From Paractinoplanes rishiriensis (lineage in GTDB: Bacteria > Actinomycetota > Actinomycetes > Mycobacteriales > Micromonosporaceae), in NCBI RefSeq assembly GCF_016862375.1, contig NZ_BOMV01000021.1:62001-126000 (forward strand): DNA of 64,000 bases, given 5' to 3'. The stretch's first letter is position 1, and every line of letters begins with the position of its first letter. Below are positions 17,045 to 25,626 of this stretch, one piece after another. Both the position numbers and the translations under genes were made by a program. The notes beneath the pieces are model-generated. The model saw nothing but the letters and a program-made list of their open reading frames with translations, was not told where the DNA came from and did no database searches.

Positions 17045-18007
17045 TCATGTTTGTCGTCGCGGTACGTTCGGTATAACTCGCGGGCCCGCGGAGGCGTTGA
17101 GTGTTTGGGACGGTGACACGCCGAACCGCGCACGGTAGGAGCCCGCGAAACGCCCGAGATGTCTGAATCCCCAGCGGTGTGCGACGTCTACCACCGTCGT
17201 CTGATTGGGGTCCGCCTGCCGCAGCTCCTCGTCGGCGCGGTCCAGGCGGACTTGACGCAGGTACGTGGTGGGCGAGATGCCGACGTATCGCCGGAAGCCT
17301 GCCTGCAGTGCCCGTTCACTGACGCGGGTGATGTCGGCGAGTTTGGCGATGGTGATCGGTTGCTCGGGCTGGCTGTGCAGGACGTCGATCGCCTGTCGTA
17401 TCGCGCGGGGCGCTGGGTAGGGTCCGCCGGTCCTGGCCAGCCGGTCACGGTACGGGTGGTCGCTGGCCAGCAGTAGACCGCGCAGGAGCATCTCCTGAAA
17501 GGGCTCGGCGAGGAGTGGGTTTTGCGTCAGGCCGCGGTTCTCGCCGAGGGCGTCCGCGGCGAACACCCGGACCATGTTGGTCCAGGCGCGGCCGGGGCCG
17601 TGGGACTGGTCCAGCCGGTGGCTGAGCGGAATCGGGGAGCCGACGGGGGTGTCGAGCATGCGGGCCAGCTGTACTTCGAGGGCTTCGCTGTCGATTTTGA
17701 TAGCCAGTAATCGGCAGTCGCCGGTCCACCGGTGGATAACTGTGTCGCCGGCCGGCTGGAACACCGCCCCGCTGGTGTCGGTGGCCACCCGGGGTTCGTC
17801 CTTGCCCTGCTGCCATTCGAGCTGGCCGGACAGGATCACGTCGACGTGGTACGCGCCGAGCTCGTACAGCCTTAGCTTGAGGTCCGTGCCGAAGCGCACA
17901 TCACCGATGGTGACCGGGCCGAGCTTGGTAACCCGGAGCTGGGTGTCGAGGCTCCTGGACGGCTCCAGCATGTCAATGAAAGTGGAGTAGAAATGCTGGG
18001 CGAGCAC
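17045..18007 (-). CDS. AraC-family transcriptional regulator
   Basis: The 320-residue protein has an N-terminal AraC-binding-2-like domain (about 15-190) and a C-terminal double HTH (about 215-310; IAKLADITRVSERALQAGFRRYVGISPTTYLRQVRL then WGFRHLGRFAGSYRARFGVSPS). Such proteins commonly control catabolic operons. Here both neighbours are broken (transposase fragment, chemotaxis-receptor remnant), so its target is not obvious. Confidence 0.92.
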   Translation of the reverse strand: MLAQHFYSTFIDMLEPSRSLDTQLRVTKLGPVTIGDVRFGTDLKLRLYELGAYHVDVILSGQLEWQQGKDEPRVATDTSGAVFQPAGDTVIHRWTGDCRLLAIKIDSEALEVQLARMLDTPVGSPIPLSHRLDQSHGPGRAWTNMVRVFAADALGENRGLTQNPLLAEPFQEMLLRGLLLASDHPYRDRLARTGGPYPAPRAIRQAIDVLHSQPEQPITIAKLADITRVSERALQAGFRRYVGISPTTYLRQVRLDRADEELRQADPNQTTVVDVAHRWGFRHLGRFAGSYRARFGVSPSQTLNASAGPRVIPNVPRRQT

Positions 18008-18112
18008 GAACCGGGTCTCATCCAGGTCGGAGCTGTGCAGTGTGACCGCCTGGGCCCCGCTATCGGCCTCCTCGGGTCAGACGGGCCGCGCGCTGGACAC
18101 CGCGGTCGAGCA

Positions 18113-18417
18113 TCCGAGGAGATGAGCAGCACCGCCACCCAGATCGCCGCCTCCGCGGCCGAGGCCTCGCAGCAGGCCGACACCGTGTCGGCCGCCGTCG
18201 AGCTCGGCGAGTCGTCGGCCGAGATCGGCAACGTGATCAAGGTGATCACCGCGATCGCCGAGCAGACCACACCAACGGCGCGGTCTCCGCGATCGGCGAG
18301 ATCGCCGAGGTCGTCAACCGGATCAGCGACTTCCAGACCACGATCGCCTCGGCGGTCGAGGAGCAGACCGCCACGTCGGCCGAGATGAACCGCAGCGTCG
18401 GCACGTTCAAGATCTGA
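18113..18417 (+). pseudogene. Methyl-accepting chemotaxis protein remnant
   Basis: The plus strand reads ASEEMSSTATQIAASAAEASQQAD, then LGESSAEIGNVIKVITAIAEQT, the coiled-coil signalling domain. The whole hairpin tip (LLALNATIEAARAGE in the family) is missing, and after a frame change it resumes as NGAVSAIGEIAEVVN, then ISDFQTTIASAVEEQTATSAEMNRSV. The receptor cannot signal without the tip. Its last codons overlap the stop of the minus-strand isomerase gene at 18407. Confidence 0.85.
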
Positions 18418-19282
18418 CGGCCTGCAGGCCGTACTTGCTCAGAAATTCCGTGGTCGACGCCAGGTTGGAGCGGGCACTCTCCAGGGCCCGCTCCTCCCAG
18501 GCGAACACGCACACCGTGGCGATCCCGTCGAACTCCACCTCGGCGAGCGTCCGGAAGAACAGATCCCAGTCCACCTCGCCCTGCCCGATGTCCAGGTGCT
18601 GATGCACCCGGACGGTCGAGCCCGGCGGGTTCACGATGTACCGCAGCCCGGACGAGCCCCGATGGTCGAACGAGTCGGCCAGGTGCAACTGGGTGAGCAG
18701 CGGCCCCGCGTGCTTCATCACCGCGGCCAGGTCGCCGCCCTGATGGAACGTGTGCGGCGCGCAGTACAGGAACGTCACCAGTTCCGAGTTGATGCCGCGG
18801 ACCAGGTCGACCCCCGCGATGCCGTCCTCGACGAAGTCGTCGGGGTGCGGTTCGAGCACGAGCCGCACGCCCTCCCGTTCGAAGATCGGCAGCAACTCCT
18901 CGAGGGACCGCCAGAACTGCGCCTCGCTCTCCTCCGGCTGCGACGGGCGGCCGTTGAACTCGGAGTTCATCACCGTCACGCCGAGGTCGACGGTGATCTC
19001 GATGGCTCGCTTCCAGTACCGGACCGCGGCCTGCCGGGCATCCTCGTCCGGACCGGACCAGCGGAACAGCGGCAGCACCGAGGCAACCTCCACCTCGGCC
19101 GCCGCGAGCTCCCGGCGAAAAGCAGAGATTTCGGTACGCGACGCCCGCGGGTGCACGAAGAACGGGATGAAGTCGTCTCGCGGCGACAGCTCGATGTACC
19201 GATAGCCGAGGTCGGCCACCATCCTGGGCAGTTCGAGCAGCGGCACCCGGCGCAGCATGTACGGGTCCAGCGCGATCTTCAT
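18407..19282 (-). CDS. Xylose-isomerase-like TIM-barrel protein of the inositol operon (IolH-like)
   Basis: ATG 19282 overlaps the iolG stop. The 291-residue protein begins MKIALDPYMLRRVPLLELPRMV and has the AP2-endonuclease/xylose-isomerase barrel with metal ligands visible in VLEPHPDDFVEDG, YCAPHTFHQGGD and LHLADSFDH. In inositol clusters such barrels act as the 2-keto-myo-inositol dehydratase or as IolH-type isomerases of unproven role. It is the last gene of the operon. Its 3' end runs into the chemotaxis-receptor remnant on the other strand. Confidence 0.82.
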   Translation of the reverse strand: MKIALDPYMLRRVPLLELPRMVADLGYRYIELSPRDDFIPFFVHPRASRTEISAFRRELAAAEVEVASVLPLFRWSGPDEDARQAAVRYWKRAIEITVDLGVTVMNSEFNGRPSQPEESEAQFWRSLEELLPIFEREGVRLVLEPHPDDFVEDGIAGVDLVRGINSELVTFLYCAPHTFHQGGDLAAVMKHAGPLLTQLHLADSFDHRGSSGLRYIVNPPGSTVRVHQHLDIGQGEVDWDLFFRTLAEVEFDGIATVCVFAWEERALESARSNLASTTEFLSKYGLQAVRS

Positions 19283-20295
19283 GCCGGCACCTCCGCGACG
19301 TACAACTTCGGCTGCTCGGCGAGGACCACGGGCACCCGGCCGCCGGAGCGCAGCGCCTCCACCCCGGCATCCGAGGCGACCGCCGCCGCGTACCCGTCCC
19401 AGGAACTCGGGCCGAGCGGCTGCCCGCCACCGGCCAGCGCGTGGATCCACTCCTGGAACTCCACGTCGTACGCCTGCAGGAATCTCTCCCGCCAGTCGGC
19501 CGGCACCGGCAGGCCGGCGCGCCCCTCCCGGCGTACCTCTATCGGATTTTGGACGCCCAGGGCGACCGTCCCGTCCTCACCGACGATCTCGCCGCGGATG
19601 TCGTAGCCGTAGCGGATGTTCACCGAGATCTCCACGTCGACCAGCACCCCGCCGGCCATCTCGAGGATAAGCAGCAGCGGGTCCTGGAGGTCGCCGCCGT
19701 GCCGGTTGCGGCGCGGGACCAGCACCCGGACCGCGGCGATCTCCTCGCCGAACATCCAGCGCACCATGTCGATCTCGTGCACCGCCGAGTCGGTGATCGA
19801 CATCTCCTTCTGGAAGTGGCCGGGCACGCTCGCGTTGCGGTGCGCGCAGTGCATCAGCAGCGGCGCACCGATCTGCCCGCTGTCCAGCGCGTGCTTGAGC
19901 TGCCGGTAGGCGAAGTCGTAGCGCCGCATGTAGCCGACCTGCACCAGCCGGTTGCCGTGCGCCACCTCGGCCTCGACGATCCGCAGGCAGGCCTCCTGGG
20001 TGGTGGCCAGCGGCTTCTCGCAGAAGACCGGCTTTCCGGCGGTGATCGAGGCCAGCACGTACTCCTCGTGCGTCGGCCCCCACGAGCACACCACCACGGC
20101 GTCCACCTGCGGATCCGCGATCAGTTCGGCGCCGGTGGCATGCACCGCGGCGCCGATCCGGCCACCCACCTCGGCGGCCACCCGCGCGTCGACGTCGGTG
20201 ACCGCGGTGACCCGCACGCCGGACAGCACCGTGGTCATCCGCCGGATGTGGTCCTGCCCGATCATCCCGGTGCCGATGACGCCCACCCGGATCAT
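19279..20295 (-). CDS. iolG: Inositol 2-dehydrogenase (Gfo/Idh/MocA family)
   Basis: The product of 338 residues has an N-terminal Rossmann fold ([19 protein letters not shown]), the family EKP motif in VFCEKPLATT (about residue 97) and HEIDMVRWMFGEE containing the catalytic-region histidine. It oxidises myo-inositol to scyllo-inosose with NAD. Its start overlaps the stop of the preceding barrel protein, and its own stop overlaps the next gene. The position inside the iol operon supports the substrate; other polyols cannot be excluded from sequence alone. Confidence 0.88.
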   Translation of the reverse strand: MIRVGVIGTGMIGQDHIRRMTTVLSGVRVTAVTDVDARVAAEVGGRIGAAVHATGAELIADPQVDAVVVCSWGPTHEEYVLASITAGKPVFCEKPLATTQEACLRIVEAEVAHGNRLVQVGYMRRYDFAYRQLKHALDSGQIGAPLLMHCAHRNASVPGHFQKEMSITDSAVHEIDMVRWMFGEEIAAVRVLVPRRNRHGGDLQDPLLLILEMAGGVLVDVEISVNIRYGYDIRGEIVGEDGTVALGVQNPIEVRREGRAGLPVPADWRERFLQAYDVEFQEWIHALAGGGQPLGPSSWDGYAAAVASDAGVEALRSGGRVPVVLAEQPKLYVAEVPA

Positions 20296-21197
20296 GAGGA
20301 GCCCCCAATGCCACAGGAGATCAAATAATCGCGGGTACGGGCGGCGATCGGCGCCGGGACCTCGAAGGCGACGGGATACATGTCCTGCTCCACGATCACG
20401 AACGTGTCCCGGCCGCGTTCCTCCAGCGCGCGCACCACGGACGGGATGCCCGGGATGCCGGCCGGCGGCTCGCAGCTGACGCCGAGCGCGACCGCCTGCC
20501 CGAACGCCATGTTCTCGCCCTTGGCCCGCTGCACCAGGACCGGGTTCATCTGCTTGATGTGGATATAGCCGACCCGGTCCGGGTGGTCCGCGATGAGGCT
20601 TGCCGCGTCGCCACCTCCGTACGCGAGATGCCCGGTGTCCAGGCACAGCGAGACGAACCGCGGGTCGGTCTCGGCGAGCAGCCGGTCGATCTGCGGCCGG
20701 GTCTCCACGTAGCTGTCCGCGTGGTGGTGGAACTGCAGCCGCAGCCCGTACTCCTCGGCGAGCACCCGCCCGAGCAGCGCCGTGCTCGCCACCAGCGTCT
20801 TCCAGCCGTCGTCGTCGAGCACCCCGGGTTCCAGGTACGCGCCGGTGACGTCGTCGCGATAGCCGGGCACCGGCACGAACACCAGGTCCTCGGCGCCCAG
20901 CGCGGCGGTCAGCGCGGCCACCGGCCGGGTGCGCTTGAGGATCTCGGCGAAGTCGCCGGCCCGGTGCAGTCCGCTGTAGCCGTGCATGGTGCCGCCGGAG
21001 ACCCGCAGCGACCGGCGGGCCAGTTCGTCGGAGAGCCGGGCCGGGTCGGTCGGGAGGTAGCCGTACGGGCCCAGCTCGAGCCACTCGTAGCCGACGCCGG
21101 CGAGTTCGTCGAGGAACCGTTCCCAGGGCGTCTGCCGGGGATCGTCGGCGAACCACACTCCCCACGAGTCGGGGCAGCTGCCGAGGCGCAGCTTCAC
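20292..21197 (-). CDS. Xylose-isomerase-like TIM-barrel protein, IolE candidate
   Basis: The GTG start overlaps the ABC ATPase stop (GTGA). The protein of 301 residues begins [15 protein letters not shown], and contains [38 protein letters not shown] and [10 protein letters not shown]. These are the metal-binding strands of the sugar phosphate isomerase/epimerase fold. CLDTGH..YGGGD is typical of IolE-type 2-keto-myo-inositol dehydratases, so I favour that role. The start lacks the classical IolE opening, so the assignment between this protein and the one at 18407 is open. Confidence 0.8.
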   Translation of the reverse strand: MKLRLGSCPDSWGVWFADDPRQTPWERFLDELAGVGYEWLELGPYGYLPTDPARLSDELARRSLRVSGGTMHGYSGLHRAGDFAEILKRTRPVAALTAALGAEDLVFVPVPGYRDDVTGAYLEPGVLDDDGWKTLVASTALLGRVLAEEYGLRLQFHHHADSYVETRPQIDRLLAETDPRFVSLCLDTGHLAYGGGDAASLIADHPDRVGYIHIKQMNPVLVQRAKGENMAFGQAVALGVSCEPPAGIPGIPSVVRALEERGRDTFVIVEQDMYPVAFEVPAPIAARTRDYLISCGIGGSS

Positions 21198-22054
21198 GGC
21201 GCCTCCCCGGTGGAGATCCGGTCGATGCCCAATTCGTGTACCTCTTCTCCGAGCAGCTTCGCGGCGTCCGCGGATCCGGCGCCGCCACGTTCGAGTTCGT
21301 GGCTGAGCTCCTCCAGCTCGGCGCCACCGGCCATGAGCGCCGTCAACTCCTCGCGGGTGATCTCGCTCTTGCGGTAATAGCCGAGGCTCTGGCCCCGCTT
21401 GAGCAGCAGGAACCGGTCGCCCACCGGATACGCGTGGTGCGGGTTGTGGGTGATGAAGATGACGCCGAGGCCGCGTTCGCGGGCCTGGATGATGTAGCGC
21501 AGCACCACCCCGGACTGCTTCACGCCGAGCGCCGCGGTGGGCTCGTCGAGGATCAGCACCTTGGCGCCGAAGTAGACGGCCCGGGAGATCGCCACGCACT
21601 GCCGCTCGCCACCGGACAGGGTGCCGATCGGCTGGTCCACGTCGCGCAGATCGATGCCCATGTCGAGCAGTTCCTTCTTGGCGGTGCGGCGCATGAACGC
21701 GATGTCCATCCGGGGGCCTTTGCGGACCTCGTTGCCGAGGAAGAAGTTGCGCCAGACCGGCATGAGGGAAACCACCGCTAAATCCTGATATACGGTGGCG
21801 ATTCCCCGATCCAGGGCCTCCCGCGGCGAGGAGAAGCGGACCGGTGAACTCTCCACCTCGTAGGTGCCCGCAGAGTGCTGATGCAGCCCTGCGATGATCT
21901 TGATGAGGGTGGATTTGCCGGCGCCGTTGTCGCCGAGCACACAGGTCACCTCGCCGGCACTGACCTCGAGATCGACGCCGTGCAACGCGATGATGTTGCC
22001 GTAGTTCTTGCCGGCGTCGACAAGGCGAACGAGCGGAGCAGTGGTGGCGGTCAT
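21194..22054 (-). CDS. ABC transporter ATP-binding protein for inositol (CUT2 family)
   Basis: The 286-residue protein has one ATPase domain: Walker [10 protein letters not shown] (about residue 40), Q-loop VYQDLAV, signature LSGGERQ, Walker [12 protein letters not shown] and switch His in FITHN. Most CUT2 sugar ATPases are twice this size with two domains; this is the short, single-domain form. It overlaps both the permease gene (ATGA) and the next isomerase gene (GTGA). Inositol is inferred as substrate from the operon. Confidence 0.9.
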   Translation of the reverse strand: MTATTAPLVRLVDAGKNYGNIIALHGVDLEVSAGEVTCVLGDNGAGKSTLIKIIAGLHQHSAGTYEVESSPVRFSSPREALDRGIATVYQDLAVVSLMPVWRNFFLGNEVRKGPRMDIAFMRRTAKKELLDMGIDLRDVDQPIGTLSGGERQCVAISRAVYFGAKVLILDEPTAALGVKQSGVVLRYIIQARERGLGVIFITHNPHHAYPVGDRFLLLKRGQSLGYYRKSEITREELTALMAGGAELEELSHELERGGAGSADAAKLLGEEVHELGIDRISTGEAP

Positions 22055-23103
22055 CGCATGGCCTCCGCTCGACGGCGGACGAAGGAATTCAGCAGGATCG
22101 CGCCGAGCAGCAACGCGCCGAGGAAGAAGTAGAACCAGTCCGGGTTCCAGCCCGCATACACGATGCCCTGGTTGGTCATGCCGAAGATGAAGGCGCCGAT
22201 GGCCGCGCCGATCACCGAGCCGTAGCCGCCGGTGAGCAGGCAGCCGCCGACCACCGCGGCGACGATGTAGATGAACTCGTTGCCGAGGCCGACCCCGGAC
22301 TGCACGGTGTTGAACGCGAACAGGATGTGCATGCCGGTGAACCAGGCCAGGAAGCCGACCGCCATGAACAGCCCGATCTTGACCTTGTCGACCGGCACGC
22401 CGACCGCGCGGGCACTGGGCGCCGAGCCGCCGACCGCGAAGATCCAGTTGCCGAGGTGGGTGCGTAGCAGGACCCAGGTGGCGACCAGGACGAACACGAT
22501 CCACCAGAGCAGCGTGATCCGGATCGAGACCCCGCCGACCGAGAACGACGACGCGAACACCTTTTGCGCCGAGGCGAACCCGTCCATGTTCGACACGTCG
22601 TTGGTGGCGACGTTGCCGGTGATCGAGCGGGTCACCGCCAGGTTGAGGCCGCGCAGCATGAAGAACGTGCCGAGGGTGACCAGGAAGCTGGGTATCCCGG
22701 TCTTCACCACCAGGTAGCCGTTGATGAAGCCGACCACCAGGGCCACCACTAGCGAGGCGGCCACGCCGAGCCACAGGTTGGCGGTGAACTGGTAGGCGAA
22801 CATCGAGGCGAACAGGGCCGAGGTGGTGACCGCGACGCCGGCCGACAGGTCGAACTCCCCGCCGATCATCAGCAGCGCGACGGCCACCGCCGGGATGCCG
22901 AACGTGGAGCTCACGTACAGCACCGAGGAGAGCGATTCGAGCTGCCGGAAAGGCGGCGCGACCGCGAAGAACACCAGGTAGATGACGATCGCGCCGAGCA
23001 GTGCGCCGACCTCGGGCCGGGTCAGCAGCCGCGAGGTGAGCGACCGGGTGGCGACGCGTTCGTCCGGCGGGGACGGGGCGGGAGCCTGCAACGTCGAGCT
23101 CAT
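22051..23103 (-). CDS. ABC transporter permease for inositol (CUT2/RbsC family)
   Basis: The 350-residue membrane protein has about ten hydrophobic helices and the family sequence [16 protein letters not shown] and [21 protein letters not shown]. The C-terminal cluster [21 protein letters not shown] is the region that couples to the ATPase. It lies 8 bp after the binding-protein gene and overlaps the ATPase gene. Confidence 0.92.
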   Translation of the reverse strand: MSSTLQAPAPSPPDERVATRSLTSRLLTRPEVGALLGAIVIYLVFFAVAPPFRQLESLSSVLYVSSTFGIPAVAVALLMIGGEFDLSAGVAVTTSALFASMFAYQFTANLWLGVAASLVVALVVGFINGYLVVKTGIPSFLVTLGTFFMLRGLNLAVTRSITGNVATNDVSNMDGFASAQKVFASSFSVGGVSIRITLLWWIVFVLVATWVLLRTHLGNWIFAVGGSAPSARAVGVPVDKVKIGLFMAVGFLAWFTGMHILFAFNTVQSGVGLGNEFIYIVAAVVGGCLLTGGYGSVIGAAIGAFIFGMTNQGIVYAGWNPDWFYFFLGALLLGAILLNSFVRRRAEAMR

Positions 23104-23111
23104 GGCCGCCC

Positions 23112-24101
23112 CTACCTGGTCCCGGCCGCGGCGAACTTGGCGACGAAGTCGACGTTGCTCTTGTCGACCAGGTACGGGCCGGTCAGCGTGGCCTTGCCAC
23201 CGCCGAGCACGTTGCCGTTGACCTTGTAGAGCCAGATCGCGTCGATCGCCTCGTATCCCTGCAGGAACGGCTGCTGGTCGATGGCCCACTGGAGCGCGCC
23301 GGACTGGATCTGCGGCGGGATCTGCGGGTTGAAGTCGAAGGTGGCGACCTTGGCCTTGCTGCCGGCGCTGGACACCGACTGGATCGCGGCCAGCGCGTAC
23401 GGCGCGCCCAGGGTGACCACCAGGTCGATGGTGGTGTCCTGCTGGAGCTTGGCCGAGATGGTGGACTGCACCGACGGCAGGTCCCGGCCGTTGACGTAGA
23501 TCTTGTCGTACTGGCCGCCGAAGCCCTGCTGCACGCCTTCGCAGCGCGCCTCCAGCTGCACCTGACCCTGCTCCTGGACCACGCAGAGCACGTGTTTGGC
23601 ACCGTCCGCCTTGGCCCGCTCGCCGGCGGTCTGGCCGGCCACGGTCTCGTCGGAGCCGAAGTAGTCGAGAATGCCGGAGCCCTCGAACGACGTGATGCCG
23701 GCGTTGAACGCGACCACCGGGATGCCGGCCGCGATCGCCTTCTTGACCACCGGCATCAGCGCCGGCGGGTCGGGCAGGGTGACCGCGAGACCGTCGACCT
23801 TGCTGTCGATCGCGCTCTGGATCAGGTTGGCCTGGTTGGCGGAGGTCGGGTCGGACGAGTACTTCAGCGTGACGTTGTCCTTGGCCGCCGCGGTCTCGGC
23901 GCCCTTGCGGATGATGTCCCAGAAGGTGTCGCCGGGTGCCGCGTGGGTGACCATGGCGACGGTGATGTTGGGGGTGTTCGCCTTGCCGGCGCTGACGCCG
24001 CCGGCGCCCTCCTCGGCGGCCTTGCCGCCGGAGCTGCTGCAGGCACTGACGGTCAGAAGAATGGCCAGCACGCCCGCCATTTTTCTTGAGATAAGGGACA
24101 T
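23112..24101 (-). CDS. Sugar-binding lipoprotein for inositol uptake
   Basis: ATG 24101 gives 329 residues with a lipoprotein signal (LTVSAC, Cys at about 21) and a periplasmic-binding-protein type 1 fold: [25 protein letters not shown] at the start of the domain, [33 protein letters not shown] in the middle. It should deliver inositol or a related polyol to the permease. It follows iolA by 20 bp. Confidence 0.92.
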   Translation of the reverse strand: MSLISRKMAGVLAILLTVSACSSSGGKAAEEGAGGVSAGKANTPNITVAMVTHAAPGDTFWDIIRKGAETAAAKDNVTLKYSSDPTSANQANLIQSAIDSKVDGLAVTLPDPPALMPVVKKAIAAGIPVVAFNAGITSFEGSGILDYFGSDETVAGQTAGERAKADGAKHVLCVVQEQGQVQLEARCEGVQQGFGGQYDKIYVNGRDLPSVQSTISAKLQQDTTIDLVVTLGAPYALAAIQSVSSAGSKAKVATFDFNPQIPPQIQSGALQWAIDQQPFLQGYEAIDAIWLYKVNGNVLGGGKATLTGPYLVDKSNVDFVAKFAAAGTR

Positions 24102-24121
24102 ATCTGATTCCTCCTCGACGA

Positions 24122-25618
24122 CTAATGGGACGTGGGGAAGTGCAGCGACGCTTCGATGGGGGTGGAGACGTGCGGCCACCGTGAGGTGACGACCTTGCCG
24201 CGGGTGTAGAAGGCGATCCCCTCGGGACCGTGGATGTGGTGCTCGCCGAACAGGGAGTCCTTCCATCCGCCGAAGGAGTAGTAGGCCATCGGCACCGGGA
24301 TGGGGACGTTGATGCCGATCATGCCGACCCGGACGCCGCGCTGGAACCGGCGCGCGGCCTCGCCGTCGTTCGTGAAGATCGCGGTGCCGTTCCCGTACGG
24401 GTTGCCGTTGATCACCTCGATGGCGGTGTCCACGTCGTCGGCGCGCACCACCGAGAGCACCGGCCCGAAGATCTCCTCGGTGTAGACGTCCATCCCGGTG
24501 CCGACCCGGTCGATGACCGTCGGCCCGACGAAGAACCCGTTCTCGTGCCCGGGCACCTTGATCCCGCGCCCGTCCACCAGCACCCGCGCGCCCTGCTGCT
24601 CGCCGGTGCCGATCAGGCTCTCGATCCGCTCCTTGGCGGCCGAGGTGATCACCGGTCCCATCTCGCTGCGCGGGTCGCGGCCGGCGCCGACCACGACGTC
24701 GGCGGCCTTGCGGGACAGCACCGACATCAGCGCGTCGCCGGCCTTGCCCACCGCCACCGCCGCCGAGATCGCCATGCACCGCTCCCCCGCCGAGCCGAAC
24801 GCGGCCGCGGACAGCTGGGCGGCCGCGAAGTCGAGGTCGGCGTCCGGCAGCACGACGGCGTGGTTCTTGGCCCCGCCGAGCGCCTGCACCCGCTTGCCCC
24901 CCGCGGTGGCCTGCTGGTGGATGTAGCGGGCGATCGGCGTCGACCCGACGAACGAGACGGCCGCGACGTCCGGGTGCTGGAGCAGAGCGTCCACCGCGGT
25001 CTTGTCGCCGTGCACCACGTTGAACACGCCGTCCGGCAGCCCGGCCCGCCGCCACAGCCCGGCCACGTAGTTGGACGCACCCGGGTCGCGCTCGCTGGGC
25101 TTGAGCACGAACGTGTTGCCGCAGGCGATGGCGACCGGGTGCATCCACATCGGCACCATGGCCGGGAAGTTGAACGGGGTGATGCCCGCGCACACGCCGA
25201 GCGGCTCGCGGAAGCTGAACACGTCCACGCCGGTCGAGGCCTGGTCCGAGTACGAGCCCTTGAGCAGTTGCGGGATGCCGCAGGCGAACTCGATCACCTC
25301 GAGCCCGCGCTGCACCTCGCCGGCCGCGTCCGACAGCACCTTGCCGTGCTCGTCCGAGATGATCTCGGCGAGTTCCTTGACGTGCGCGTTCACCAGCTCG
25401 CGGAAGGCGAAGAGGATCTTGGTGCGCTTGCTGAGCGAGGCCTGGCTCCAGGACCCGAACGCGGCTTTGGCGGCCGCCACCGCGGCGTCCACGTCCTCGG
25501 GGGCGCCGAGAACCACTTCGTGCTGCTGCTCGCCGGTGGCCGGGTTGAAGACCGGGCCGCGGCGCTGCGACGTGCCGGCGGTGAACTCCCCGCCGATCCA
25601 GTGCTCGATGGTTGCCAT
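24122..25618 (-). CDS. iolA: Methylmalonate-semialdehyde dehydrogenase (CoA-acylating)
   Basis: The 498-residue aldehyde dehydrogenase has the MmsA/IolA features: PFNFPAMVPMWM, FVGSTPIARYIHQQA and the catalytic Cys in GSAGERCMAIS (about residue 285). In this pathway it converts malonate semialdehyde, released by the aldolase, to acetyl-CoA and CO2. It starts 8 bp after iolD and belongs to the same transcript. It can also serve valine breakdown. Confidence 0.92.
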   Translation of the reverse strand: MATIEHWIGGEFTAGTSQRRGPVFNPATGEQQHEVVLGAPEDVDAAVAAAKAAFGSWSQASLSKRTKILFAFRELVNAHVKELAEIISDEHGKVLSDAAGEVQRGLEVIEFACGIPQLLKGSYSDQASTGVDVFSFREPLGVCAGITPFNFPAMVPMWMHPVAIACGNTFVLKPSERDPGASNYVAGLWRRAGLPDGVFNVVHGDKTAVDALLQHPDVAAVSFVGSTPIARYIHQQATAGGKRVQALGGAKNHAVVLPDADLDFAAAQLSAAAFGSAGERCMAISAAVAVGKAGDALMSVLSRKAADVVVGAGRDPRSEMGPVITSAAKERIESLIGTGEQQGARVLVDGRGIKVPGHENGFFVGPTVIDRVGTGMDVYTEEIFGPVLSVVRADDVDTAIEVINGNPYGNGTAIFTNDGEAARRFQRGVRVGMIGINVPIPVPMAYYSFGGWKDSLFGEHHIHGPEGIAFYTRGKVVTSRWPHVSTPIEASLHFPTSH

Positions 25619-25626
25619 GTCAATCC

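Noticed and set aside
19279..21327. Long minus frame of 682 codons over iolG and the upstream barrel
   Set aside because: Everything before 20295 is an out-of-frame shadow of the 20292-21197 gene.
23112..25193. Frame of 693 codons fusing the binding protein to upstream sequence
   Set aside because: The upstream half is a shadow of iolA; the lipoprotein signal fixes the start at 24101.
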